Part shown: piece after piece, positions 36,451 through 48,424 of the stretch
Layout of the letters: each line of letters begins with the position of its first letter
Position numbering within the stretch: the first letter of the stretch is position 1
Assembly (NCBI GenBank): GCA_003508835.1
Contig: PUFA01000066.1
Coordinates: forward strand, 2,666,001-2,730,000
Source of the DNA: Eonycteris spelaea
Lineage: Eukaryota; Chordata; Mammalia; Chiroptera; Pteropodidae
Direction: 5' to 3'
Length of the DNA: 64,000 nt
Notes under the pieces: generated by a model
What the model saw: the letters and a program-made list of their open reading frames with translations, nothing else
Database searches by the model: none
What the model was told of the DNA's origin: nothing
Position numbers and translations under genes: made by a program

Positions 36451-38370
36451 ATTTTCTTTTAGGCCATGGGACAGGAGAGCTGTAGCACGTAGAGAAGGTG
36501 ACACTATTTAGAGTGAGGTGAATTCTGGGAAGTCAGTGTGTGCCTTTGGGGAAGCTGGCCTGTTAGCCAGTGAACTCAGAAGCCATGGCTGTCTTGGGGA
36601 GCCATGCGGCAGTGAGCCCCACACCCCGAGACGACTCCTGTAGCCCCACACAGCAGCTCCACGATTTCGAACTTCAAAGAATAAATCCCATGCTTTCTGC
36701 AGCCCTGTCATGGTAGGACCCCTAGGAACAACCGTACCCTGAGGCTTGGGGTACCAGGCCTTACAGGGGAAGAAGCTGGCTTTCCCTAGGTCCACAGAGA
36801 TCAAGTTTGGGCTGGCCTGGGTCCAGGCCAGGCAGAAGGTGGCTCAGTTCCACAGTCTGGCATTCAGACATTCAGCCCAGGAGCAGAACCGAAACCCTCC
36901 CACCCTGAGGCCAGCCTCCTCGCAGTGGGAATGCTGGTCAGGCCCTGTCATGAGGCCAAGGGGCAGAGCGTGGCCCAGGATGCGGGCAGCCCCGAGTCTG
37001 CCTGGGGAGTGCTGAGGTGCCTGCGATGCCTTCATGTGCGGTGGAATGTGACGAGGTCAGTGAGTGAGGATCTTCTTTCCTCAAAACTCACGTCAGAGGC
37101 GCCATCAGCAAGACGTAGCCTCATGAGGTCTCAGTTCCACATTCCCACAGGGGCCACACATTTGCCATAGTCCTCAATGAGGTGGCCACAGCTTGGGTCT
37201 CATTTCTGCCTGCGGGGGCAGGGTGGGGGGGGATTGGTGGCCGGCTTCTCCTCGGCCAAGTCATGGCAGCAAAGACAGACACAGGCACGGCCTGGGGTGG
37301 ATCTGGTCCTAGAACTGCTCCCTGATTCAGATGTGAAGAGGAATCTCTCAACAGCAATGATGTGCCATTGATTAGAACTTTAACTACAAAAAGAGAGAAG
37401 CGGTCCCCTTGATCCTTCCCCATTCTCCCCGGAGAGCAGGCATGTGTCTTCTGCTGCTTGGTGAGTAGGAAACCAAATCTGAAACGTTCCTGATACAGCA
37501 GCCAGAATTGCTAAGTCGTTCTACCAGGAACGCAGTCCCCAACGCCCCAGGCCATATGTTCTAAATGAAAACACCAGAGTAAAGGCTTAAAAGGGGATAC
37601 AGTAGCCACACTCCTTCTATTTAGGCCCCATGCCATTTCTCACACAAATGGAGTTAGATATTCAGGGTCTACCATTGTCATTGGCCATGTGACAGAAAAA
37701 AAGACGACTTTCTAATTTAACCTGGTCCACCTTTGTCCTCCCAGGCCGCTCTGCATGAGCTGCCTGATGTCCAGGTGAGAGCATCCTCGTGGGCCCGTCA
37801 GCCTCGTGGAAGAGCCAGGGAAGGACCCGTTAGCCTATTCCTGGCGCTGGCTTCTCACAGCGCCAGCCCCGCTTGGAGGAACAGGGAGGGCACATGGCCG
37901 GGGTGGTCTCCTTACTTGCTGGACGCTGTGAGGTTCGTCACTTACCAAACTTAACGTTTTCTCCTAACATCTCCTGCAAGCTCGATGCGTTCTCAGGGTG
38001 AATCAGAATCTTGTATTCTGTTAAGCAATTTACTTTGCAAAATGAAGGATTTTTTTTAAGTACTGCTTTTTGATTTGAGAGCCATTGGGACAGTCAGACT
38101 TATTCTTTTTGTTCTCTTCTCAATAAGCAGTGAGAAGCATTTGTTAGGGCCCGGTTCCTCAGAAAGGATTTGCTGCTCTTCTCGATGGGGCTTTGGACTG
38201 TGGAGGGGAAGATGGGACAGAGGGTAGATCTTTGAGGGCTTTAGCATCAGCCTGGTTCTGGGGACAGAAGTGACCAGGAGCCCTCTGGGCACACAGGCGG
38301 CTTTCAGATGATGCTCTAATGCAAATGGGGAGGAAACAGGTCTTCGCTTACTGAAATGTAGTTAATTTAT
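36451..38370. other. unassigned stretch downstream of SLC9A8
   Basis: Either extended SLC9A8 3' UTR or intergenic DNA. I see no exon-like open frame with coding character and no recognisable repeat. Open frames on both strands are short and unrelated to known proteins. Confidence 0.5.
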
Positions 38371-38700
38371 GTTGTGGCCAAGTGAGCGGCACACTCCCAC
38401 CTGCTGGTGGGAGGGCCAGCTGGTTCAGACTTTTTGGAGGCCAACATGGAGACACCTGTCAAAAGCCTGGAAATGTCCCGTGTTTTGACACAGCAACTCC
38501 CCTCAACAAATGTGCACAAAAATTTGGCTCCAAGAATAGTCACCTTGACAATATCTGTAATGAGGAAAAATTGAAAATAAACTTTTTGCCCATCAGTGAG
38601 GGATTGGTGGGAAAAAATGGTAGAATATTTACCAGCAATTAAAGATTTAAAGGTGTGGGGATGTTTTACAGTGTATTAGGTCAGCATCTTGCCACCTTTA
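38370..38700 (+). repeat. old L1/HAL1-type 3' fragment
   Basis: Contains cacctgctggtgggagggcc, ccaacatggagacacctgtc and the ttttgcccatcagtgaggga phrase, the usual order of old L1 3' ends. An AATAAA at about 38575 is part of it. Confidence 0.65.
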
Positions 38701-38799
38701 GAGAGAGGCTTTTATTCGCTCCTTAAATGTTTGAAATTTCAAAATGACTAAAAATGAATCAAAGGAGAAATCTTAAATTTCTTAAAATTCAGATACCAC

Positions 38800-39400
38800 T
38801 CGTCAAACACCCACTAATCCCTAATGTGACAGACCTGTAGGTTGCCTACCGACCACCATTTCCACCCTGTGCCCTGTTGTCTTTGCTAAGAGAACCCGTT
38901 TTTCCATGTAAAGCGGGGAGCGTTTGCACCAAGGGGAAACTGGACCCATCCCCAGTCCACGCTGGTCCTGGTCCTTCCACTCCCCTCGCCCGAGAGTGGC
39001 TGAGGAATGGGCCTTTGACCCAGCGCCGGCAGGAGAATGAAGCAACGTCTTGGGGGAATTTCTAGAACTCTTTCTTCACTCCCAAAAAAGATTCGAGGAA
39101 AAGCGCCCTCTTCCCACCATCTGGCCTTTGCCCCCCGTTCTGTGAGGACGTGATATCTGGACCTGCCGCAGCCATTTTGCGTCGATGAGGGAAGACCTCA
39201 CGGACACCCTGAGGGTGGCGGAGCAGGCGGCCTGTCTTAATGACACAGCTGGACCAATGAATTAACTAGTCCTGGAACTGACCTCCCTCTGATCTCACCG
39301 TGCAAGACAATACCTGTTCTTACTGTTTATGCCACTTCTGGTTGGGTTTTATGTTACAACAAAAATAATCCTGATACAACTTCATGAAGTGAGACAAGCA
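38800..39400. repeat. old dispersed repeat, family not named
   Basis: Contains gccctgttgtctttgctaag, tctgtgaggacgtgatatct, ccgcagccattttgcgtcga and tgtttatgccacttctggtt. This order of phrases is familiar from a dispersed mammalian repeat, but I cannot assign the family. Confidence 0.45.
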
Positions 39401-39904
39401 GATTCCAAAATAATATGCACATCATTAGCCTCTAAAAATTAAATTAATGGCGTGTTTATATATAGGAAAAAAATCTGGAAGGATAAGTAAGTGTCAAGTT
39501 TTAACTTTGGTCCTGAGTAGAAGGATTATGGATAACTTAAAAAATCGTGTTGTTTGTATAAATTTTTCTTTCTTTCGTAAAGAACATTTATTCACTAATA
39601 AGGAACACACAATGGGTTCTCTTCACTTTTCAAAATGTGATTGCGAATGACACCGGAACCGGAGGAGTGACACAGTAAAGGGAGAGGTCTGATGTGATGT
39701 GAAGGGTCTCACCTGGCATCCTCAGGTGAGACTCCAAACTGAAAGAATGACTGAAGAACATCTGGCAGTACCTAGTCAGGTTAAAGACGCCTGGCCCCCT
39801 GCCACCCAGCAGCTGCTCCCCTGGGTTTGTTCACGGCCGAGCTCACGAGGGTGGCCAGCTCCTGACTGAGGGCCAGCCCAGCCCGCCTCCTGTTGTGCTG
39901 TATC

Positions 39905-40045
39905 AGAGAGCTAAGAATGGTTTTTAACAGTTTCAAATGGTTGGAAAAAAATTTTTTCAAAAGAAGAATACTATTTCATGACATGTGAAAATGATATGAA
40001 ATTCAAATTTCAATGTCCATAAATAAAGTTGTGAATTTTTAAATT
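39905..40045. repeat. possible hAT-type DNA transposon fragment
   Basis: Contains tttttaacagtttcaaatgg, tatgaaattcaaatttcaat and gtccataaataaagttgtga, phrases typical of a dispersed human/mammal DNA-transposon-derived repeat. Family assignment is tentative. Confidence 0.4.
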
Positions 40046-40214
40046 AAAAAAATTATGGAAATTTGTTTTCTCTCTTGTTATATAAGTACCTACTTTTTTT
40101 TTTCTTTTGTCTCTTGCTCCCATAACCAAAACTATTCACTGTCTGACCATTTCCAAAGAAAGTTTACCTGTCCCTGGCCTGCCCTAGAGAAATTCTTACC
40201 CACTCATGCATCTT

Positions 40215-40480
40215 GTAAGAGACACCTACAAGAATATTTGTAATAGCAAGATGCTGAAACAAGCTAAATGATTGTCACTAGGAGAATGGATAAACTGTGG
40301 CACAGTAATGCAGTGGAATACTATACAGCAGTGAGGATGGAAGAATGAATGAATGAATGAATGAATGAATGAAACTAGAATGAACTTATCAATGGGACAC
40401 ATGTCAGAATGCTGAGGGAAGCGGGAAGAGCAAGCTGCAGGAGAATACAGTCGGGAAGTACACATAAAACCATGCAGATA
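40215..40480 (+). repeat. old L1/HAL1-type 3' fragment with (GAAT)n
   Basis: Contains ggagaatggataaactgtgg and gtggaatactatacagcagt, the L1/HAL1 3' hallmark, interrupted at 40343-40371 by about seven GAAT units that expanded within the element. Confidence 0.7.
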
Positions 40481-41009
40481 GTGGTGTTTAGGGATGCAGA
40501 CGGGAGTGGTGAAAATGTGAAGATTGGGAAGGTCAGCACTAGGACCCGGGCCCTCCGGGGGAGGGGAGGAAAGGTTAGGAGCTGCATTTGGACCACATTT
40601 CACCCACCTGGCTTCACCGTCTTCCTGATGTTTCATTCCCTAACAGAGCTGAGGGCAACCAGGAGTTCACCGTATCCGCAAACTTGCAGATGCTCCTCTG
40701 AGCCCTGGTCCTTCTCCCTGGCTCCGTGGTGAATACCTGAGATGCTCTCCAAGGACCACCCCAGGCCCATGATGCCCTCGTATCCATCAGGATTAGCTTT
40801 AACCATGGGTGACAAAATCAAAATGAGTCGTGGCTTCCCTGGAGTCCTTGAGATCCAGGACTCTTAGCGTGGGGAAACAAGGACAAGCAAGGTTCAGTGG
40901 ACATTCTGCGGCCCTGCATTTAAAGTTTAAAGTAGAAGCATGAACCTGTGATGTATGCTCTCTTTTCTAAAAATGCCCATCTGTTCCTCTGCCCACTGAA
41001 GACACCTAA

Positions 41010-41300
41010 AACCTGTCAGCAACCCAGTGGCAGTGACACCCTGAGCGTTCAGACTGTGCTCTCCAAACATCATTTCACAGAGAAAGGACCCAGGACTCTG
41101 GATAAACATCTGACTCTGGGACGTGTACAAGATGAACCTGGAGCACCTAGTCGTACCAGAGAGTGAGGAGGCAAAGATTTCAGGGTCATGTCAGAAGGAC
41201 TGAGGAGCCAGCTTGAAGGGTATCCTACTGGCCAAAGGTGGGAACCATAACATCAATAATGATAACAATGCAATGGACTGAAACGCTTAAAATATGCTGA
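41010..41300. repeat. dispersed repeat shared with 60430-60570
   Basis: ttgaagggtatcctactggc followed by caaaggtgggaaccataaca matches tggagaggttcctattggcc / aacgtgggacaatttgaaca at 60510-60545 with the same spacing. The family is probably old L1-related, not named. Confidence 0.5.
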
Positions 41301-41454
41301 AATCAATGAGTTCATAATGATACTTTTAAAAAATGAGTCACTCTTGGGGGATTCTAAGGTATTGACTCATTATTGTAAGTAAACATAAAAGGAAAGACTT
41401 AGGCATTTATCCTACCTTTCTTATACCACTGGTCGTCAAATAGTAGATGAGGGG

Positions 41455-41765
41455 AGTTTCTTTCTCTTTAACTTAAAAAAAAATTATAGATCTATAGGAA
41501 GTTGCAAAAAATAGTAAGGAAAGGTCCCACATCCCCTGCTCCCAGTTTCCCCGCCAGTGCTAACACCTTGCATAACTGCAGAACAACATGGCAACCAGGA
41601 AACTGATGCTAAGTACAATCCGCAGCCTCTGGTCATCAGGTTTGCATGCTCTCCTGTGTGCATGTGTGTGTTTAGTTCTATGCAATTTCATCACACGTAA
41701 ATTCACACCGCCACAGGGAAGTCTCTTTTTATAAAAGTCTCTTATTATAAAAGTATCCAAAGAAG
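41455..41765. repeat. old L1-type fragment
   Basis: Contains gctaacaccttgcataactg, ggaaactgatgctaagtaca, gtgtgtttagttctatgcaa and tttcatcacacgtaaattca, familiar from old mammalian L1-type repeats. Confidence 0.5.
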
Positions 41766-41959
41766 GAATACTAGAATTAGAATATCTCCATTTTGCAACC
41801 TACAGTGAAATAATGGATCTAAGTACTAAGTAACAGACGTAACGGCTGTTAATATCCCAAAAGGAGAGAACACGATGTCTTGTGCCTCCTGATGAAAGAA
41901 TACAACATCCATGAAGTATCCTTACCAAAAAGAGCAAACCCAAACCTGAGCAAGCCTCA

Positions 41960-43205
41960 AAAGTCAACTACTGTGTGATTCACCACAATAATAGGATGAA
42001 GGACAAAAGCCACACACGTGATCATCTCAATTGATGCAGAAAAAGCATTTGGCAAAATTCAGCATACTTTCATGATAAAAACACTCATCGAGCTAGGAAT
42101 AGAAGGAAATTACCTCAACGTAATAAAAGCCACACGTGAAAATATATGTGCCACTGCTAACACGTGCTCAGTGTTCCTAAGATCAGGCACAAGACAAGGA
42201 TGTCCACTCTCAACACTTCTTTTCAACAGAGTGTTAGGAGTCCTGGCCAGAGCAGTTAGGCAACAAAAAGAAATAAAAGGCGTCCAAACTCGACAGAAAA
42301 AATTAAAGTTATATCTGTTCTCAGAAGATATGCTGTTATACATAGAAAACCCTAAAGATTCCACATACACACACAAAATTGTTAGAACCAAGAAATGAAG
42401 TCGGCCAAGTTGTAGGATACAAAATGACACAAATATCAATACATGAACAATGAACAATCTGAAAAGAAAATTACAAAAATAATTCCATTTATAATAGCAT
42501 CAAAAAGAATAAAATACTAAGGAATAACCCATAAAGAAAAATTGCTGAAAGAAATTAAAGGAGACAAAAACGTCCCGTGTTCATGGGATGGGAGCCCTAA
42601 TAATGTTAAAATGTGCAAACTACCCAAAGCAATCTACTGATTCAGTGCAATCCCTATGAAAATCCCAATAGCATTTTTGCAGAATAGAAAAAAAAAATCC
42701 TAAAATTTGTATAGGATCTCAAGGGACCCTGAATGACCAAAACAATTTTGAAAAAGAAGAAAATGTCGGAGGCCTCACACTTCCTGATTTCAAAGCACAT
42801 CACATGCAAAGTGACAGTAACAGTAGTACAAAAGAGTGTGGCATCAGCGTAAGGACAGCCATCCAGACCAACTGAACACAACAGGGAGCCGGAAATGAGC
42901 CCTAGCATGGATGGTCAAATGATCTCGACAGGGGTGCCAAGAATGGGGAAAGGACAATCTCAACAAAAGGTGTTGGACAATTGGATATCCGAATGCAAAA
43001 GAATGAATTTAGAACCTTCACGCAGTATACAAAACGTAACTCAAAATAGATTAAAGGTCTAAATTTAAGGCCTAAAACTATAAAACTCCTAGAAGAAAAC
43101 ATAGGGAGAAGTTTCATGACATTGCATTTGGCAATAATTCCTTGGATATGACACTGAAAGCACAGGTAACAAAAGCACAAATAGATACACGGGACTACAG
43201 CAAAA
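41960..43205 (+). mobile_element. L1 ORF2 fragment, 5'- and 3'-truncated, inactive
   Basis: The plus strand encodes part of the L1 reverse-transcriptase region: [20 protein letters not shown] and [12 protein letters not shown] are recognisable, open for about 126 codons from 42018. The catalytic aspartate motif region reads [14 protein letters not shown] where L1s have two adjacent aspartates, so the active site is broken. Beyond 42400 the frame is lost but L1 text continues (tcaatacatgaacaatgaac, caacaaaaggtgttggacaa) until 43205. There it ends abruptly at GC-rich DNA, without the normal L1 3' end or a poly(A) tail. Confidence 0.9.
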
Positions 43206-44200
43206 CGGGCTCGCCAAGGGATGCCTGCTCTCTGCCATCCAGGCAGCCCCACCCAGACCCCCCGGCCCTGCCCCGCTGCCTGCCCCCCTGCCCCGCCTGC
43301 CCCGTGCCTGGCCCTCAGTTCTCCAGCCAGTTTCCCATCCGTCCACCTGCCGCAGCCTCAGAGTTTCCCATCAGTTAGCTGAAGGCTGCCCCAGAAAGTC
43401 CTAAAGTGATCATCCAGGCACAGGGACTTCTGGAAACCAGGCTCCCCCTGTGATAGAGTGTCAGTTTCTCGTTGGCACAGGTCTAGACGCACCTGGCTCC
43501 ACCCACTCATGCCTTCTCAATCAGGGTGGCGATTTTGCATTTGCCTTTTCACGTTGCACTCATCAGCCGGGACCGCCCAGCAGGCCTGGCTAAATGCAGG
43601 GTCACGTGGCCAGGGAAGCAGCTGAGACTTGGCCAGGGCTACAGCCTGGTGACCATGGTGCTGGGCTTGACTACAGCAGGCCCTGTCGCTGCTCCCAAGC
43701 CCACCACAACCAGGAGCGCTGCCACATCAGCGGTTCCAATCTCTGTCGCCTCACAGAGCCGAAGCCTTTGAAGCCAAGGACGCGTTGGAAGAATCGCTCC
43801 CACTAAGAAAACTAGCTGTAGCTCTCCGCCTCGTCCCAGAACCAGGAACCTGGGGCAGCTGCGGGTGTGGGAGCACCCTGTGGCTTTGGAGGCCAAGCCA
43901 GGCCATAGCTGACTTGTCCCTGGGGGTCACCCTGGACTAACTGCTTTGTCAAGGCTCATCCCAAAGCAGGCCCCAGCCCCTGGGGCCACCTCCGCCACTG
44001 GCTGTGCCAAGGAGTCCCGAGGCTGCCTCGAGGCCTCTGTCACTTTCAACCTCTTCCGCCTCCTCAGTGGGACCTGAAACGTGTTGCCAGTGGAGACCTG
44101 CACATCAGAGAACCTGCGCCCACCCCCAAGCCGCCCAGGACCCACACCTTACTTACGCACTAAGCCCCACCCGGCCTTAAGTTACTTCCTCTCGCCCCTT
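43206..44200. other. unexplained GC-rich block abutting a truncated L1
   Basis: Composition changes sharply at 43206 from AT-rich L1 to GC-rich sequence, beginning with a C-rich run of CCTGCC-like units (43240-43310). Within it several frames stay open for 70-90 codons on both strands, but none contains a protein I recognise. No poly(A) tail or obvious target duplication is visible. It could be unique intergenic DNA, part of a long UTR, a retrocopy or a mis-join. I cannot choose between these. Confidence 0.5.
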
Positions 44201-46264
44201 ATTTATGAAGGTGCAGCCCTGACTCATTGTCATAGAAAAGTTTATTGTTCTACTTTTGTAAACAGTAAGGAATTGGAAAAAAGAAGAACCAGCTACCAAT
44301 TTTCAGGAGACGGAGTGAACAGAGGAACGTGTTCAACAGCAGGGCTGCAATAAGCAAAACTTGGACTCCAGCACACTCTAAAGGGCAATCCGGTTTCTTC
44401 AGCAAACACATTTCAAAGAAACAGAGTAAGATGGGGCCCCTACTGTTGACAGGGACAGTCCATTAGAGTAACAGTGATTTAAGAGCTATCTACCAATTGC
44501 AATGCAGAGAACTCATCTGAGCCCTGATGCCATTTTTAAAAGATTTATTAAAAAAAAAACCCTGGACATAAGGACACTGACTGGATATTATTATCAAAAT
44601 TCAGATATGATAATGGTATTGCATTTTAAAAGTGGCATCTTCCAGGTTCACGTACTGAGATAGTCACAAACGAAATCGATGTCTGGAATTTTGCTTCTAA
44701 GGAATTGAGGAGTGGGGAAGTGGAGGACAGGGAGCGAGGAAACCGCGATGGCCACAAGTTGGTAATTGCTGAAGCTGTTTTGTGTTAAAAAAAAAAAAAA
44801 AACTGAGGGAAGATAACAGCATCAGAGACCCAGGCCCATCCAGCTACTGCCCCACCCCCACTTCGCTGGGCTTCTGCCTCAGTCTCACGTGGCTGCTCCA
44901 TTCCAGACGGGACGGAAGGAAGAGCTGGGTGGGAAGGACACGTCTCAGACGCCACGCAAAGTGCTTTTCCATCCCAGGGACCCGACAGTCACATAACCAC
45001 GTCTGGCTTCAGGAGAGGCTTGGGAAAGGCGCTTTTCATTCTGGATGGCCATGTATCTAAAAATCAGGGCCTCCACTACCAAGTGATAAAAGGGGACCGG
45101 ATACAGGGGTTCAATTCGCTCACCCCTCTGAGACTGGAACAGGCGTGCGGGGTGCCACAGAGCGGTGCTAGGAGCCGCTAGCAGAGCCACTGCTGTACAG
45201 CTGGTGGGCCTGATGATGTTTAAACATGCTTGTCATTTACATGTACCAATTAAGCAAGCTGCTTGAAGTCTCTGCTCCACTTTGGATGTAGCAGAGCGTC
45301 TGGCTTCCTTTGCTTTCCCAGGCTGGGTGCTCATCTCTGGGAAGCTGCTGTTCCTGGCAGCCAAGATGGTAGGTGCTATTTCCTATGCTGTCGCTAAAAC
45401 CAAACCCAGCACCTGGGCCTTGGTCTGGCCCGAGGCCTGGATATCTGGTCAGCCAGTGCATGACGAAATGGAGAAACCTATCCATCCAGTCTCTTCCCCA
45501 GCAACTGGGCCGCCTCATGAGGCCACTCCAGCAGAGTGGTCAGCATTTTGGGCACAGAGACCCTGCTGGTACGTGTGGCCAGATGTCTCCAAACCACAGC
45601 CACTCATGTGCCTTCCTTAAGCTTTTCGCCATACATTTTGCTTTTGAACCAACCCTTATTTATAAAAAAGCACTTTAAATTGATTTTTAAAGGAATCGCC
45701 TATCATCGCTGTCAACAGAAACAGGATGGCCTGCCCTAAAAAAAATGTAAGTGAAAACCTAGCTAAGATTCTGCCAAAGGCCCTGGGTCTGACCCCTGCT
45801 TTCTCTTTGTTAACGACAAGATAGCCTTAAATTGACTTCCTCCTTGAGGCATTTAAATGGATTGAAAGAATTAAAAATGGATTAATTATTTTCATAACAC
45901 CCTTTAATGTTATTTAATGCTTGTCGGTCACCACCAAGTCATTTCTCCTGGGCTATGCAGTCCCACTCCTGGGAAACATGACTGAACTCTGTACACCTGC
46001 TTCCCCGTCTGTACAATGGGACTCTAACGGTACCTATCTTACAGGAGTGTTGGCATTATTATATGAGATCACGCATGTAAAGTCTCAGCATGTAAAGTGC
46101 CTGGCTCAGAGTATGAGCAAGCAAATACTCGCTAGTCTCGAATTCATAGAGAAAACGTCATGAAAAAACTAAGTATGACATGAGCAAAAACAATAAAAAC
46201 CCAAAAACCTGAGCAGCTCGAACTTCAAAGCAGCAGGGAAGGGGGACATAAAATCCCAAGCACT
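44201..46264. other. intergenic between convergent SLC9A8 and SPATA2
   Basis: No gene recognised. It holds A-runs at 44551-44560 and 44787-44802, a minus-strand AATAAA near 44240 that could serve a longer SPATA2 transcript, and a MIR at 45985-46140. Confidence 0.6.
45985..46140 (+). repeat. MIR SINE
   Basis: Contains gcttccccgtctgtacaatg, ggactctaacggtacctatc and taaagtgcctggctcagagt, typical MIR core-to-tail text. Confidence 0.8.
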
Positions 46265-48424
46265 CTATTTAATAATGGAACATACTTTATTATTATTTTT
46301 TAAACCATCTCTCAACATTTCAACTCTTGGTAGAAATCAAATGCAAAACATCTGCATCTTTAAATTAGCATATATTTAACGATCTCAGTCACAGCAACCT
46401 CAGACAAGAAGATACACACCGAGGAGCAGCATGGTCAGAGCACTTCGTATTCCAGTCCATAAACACAGGACTTCCGTGACGATGCGTGCACTGCACTTTC
46501 TCTCCTAGGATGAGTTAGTTGTTCCTGCTTTTGTCCTCTAAGTTACGTGGCATCACAGTTGCTTAAAAGAGTTACTGTAGTGCTGGAGCGATCTGGAAAT
46601 GGAAAACTAGAAAACTAGAGCTCTCAGGAGTGGGACAGGCATTGACACTTCTGAAATGTGAAAAGGAAGAACAACAGATGAACGCCCCAGATCGGGGTGA
46701 TCTTAGTAATAAAGTTGGTTGAAATTCAGCTTTATATATACACTGAATATCTACATGTGATCTACCAGATATATATGTATATATATATATAAAAGCCATA
46801 GAAGATTTGAAAAACCTTAAAATCATTCGAGTTGGAAGAACATCAGCAAATTCACAGTGGCCTCAGGATTCAGCCAGATTTAAATTTGCTCAAGAGCTGA
46901 AAACCTTCCACCGGAAAGCCCGCTGCATGTCAATTCCTGTAACATTCTGTACATCACAAACACTTATGGCTAAAATATATCATTAGTTCACAAGGAAGCG
47001 GTTTTATTTTCAAACTCTTGCCCCACTCCTGCTCTGTACCCCAGAAGGAGAATCTGGGGCTCAAGTCATTCACACGAGGAGTTTAAGGGGCCTCCGGGTT
47101 TGGAAGCGCTTAGGCTCAGCTGAGAATCTCAGAAGACATGTCTGATGCGCGCACACCAACTCCTGCCCACTTTTAGTGCAAAAAGACTGCAGAGTCCTGG
47201 AAACAGGTGAAGAGGAGAGGACTGCGATGGAATCTCAGAGGAGCTTCCTTCTGTGACGAGACTCAAGAAGTTTGGAGTGCAAGGTTCACACTTGGCAAGT
47301 GGCAAAGACCAGGCTGTAGATCCCAGGTGAGGTTCCTGACGCGTCACCAGGTGAGCAGTCTGCAGGTGCACAGAGCTCTCGGCCCGCATTCGCCCCCGAA
47401 GTGCACACTGGAGGTAGGTGTATAGATTTATTGTAGGGAAGACAGTGGCTCTTCGACTCAGGGACGTCGCCTCTGCTCCTCCTCTGCCCCGACACTCTGC
47501 GCTACCCTCGGGCTGGGGTCAGTGGAAGACACAACGCAGAAGGGCACGAGACCCTTCCTTGGAAGACTAAAGAACCCGGGGCATTTTTATAAATAGCTAC
47601 ATAATTAACATTTTAACCACTTTGAAACGCACAGCAAGTTGAATATTTATTTAAAAATAAATCTCCAAAATATCTATGTACAGTACGGTAAGAAGGGCAT
47701 GTGCAAACAACAGAAAGGGGGAAAGTCAGTTCTGCCGTGGCAAGTCCACACTTCCATGCGTCGGAGCAAAGTTCACAGACACCACAGGCTGGACGAGCTG
47801 TGGCGGCGACAGGATGACATTCAGCTAATACTGGACTCGGTTCACTTTTGGAACCTGGGGGTGTGGGGCGAGCCATGGGCAGGGAGTCCGGGGAGGGGGG
47901 ACCTTTATATTTGGGAAGGGGGCAGCGAAGGGATGAGCCATTGGAAGAGACCCACTGTGGCCGGAGGGCTCATTTCACAAGCCAACAGGCCTCTAGCTTG
48001 CTGCTCCAGGTGGGCATGTGGCGGTGACCTGGACAGCCCTTCCCAGTCCAAGCTGGCTTTGCAGTGGGAGCGGTAGGTGTGGCTTGAGTCCCAGAGATAG
48101 AAATCCTCCAAAAAAAAAACCCAAAAAACAAAACAAAACAAAACAAAAAAAACAAGAAAAAAAAAGACATGGGCTAGGGCGTGGAGTGATTAGTAAAAAT
48201 GAATCTGAACGGAAGTGCCACCCTCTCCCTTCTCAGGCGACAAAGCAGCTATCGACTGAATTACCTAAGTCGCTAAGTGAACTCCCACATGGCGCAGCCA
48301 ACCCACGACCCCGCATGGTCAAGTGCAGGTCTCGGCTTCCCACATCAGTGCGCTGACACTTCTTCCCCACGAAACTGAAAGGTCAGTGGTGTAGCCCTTG
48401 CAGCAGGAAGGTACAAGGTCCATT
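46265..48424 (-). other. SPATA2: SPATA2 3' UTR
   Basis: Runs about 2.1 kb from the stop to a minus-strand AATAAA at 46291-46286, a length consistent with the human 3' UTR as I remember it. Proximal AATAAA signals at 47651-47646 and 47432-47427 could give shorter forms. A Pumilio-type TGTACATA lies at 47682-47675 on the minus strand, and there is an A-rich (plus) / T-rich (mRNA) microsatellite at about 48109-48167. A TA-rich repeat is at 46768-46791. The exact cleavage site is not determined. Confidence 0.7.
48105..48168. repeat. A-rich low-complexity tract
   Basis: An A-rich tract with AAAAC units on the plus strand, a T-rich stretch in the SPATA2 mRNA. Confidence 0.9.

Noticed and set aside
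42018..42398. 126-codon reverse-transcriptase-like frame as a host gene or defence RT
   Set aside because: The residues are those of L1 ORF2, flanked by further L1 text, with a broken active-site motif.
43526..43896. Short open frames in the GC-rich block as a new gene
   Set aside because: Open on both strands simultaneously, no splice or start context, no recognised domain; kept only as an unexplained block.
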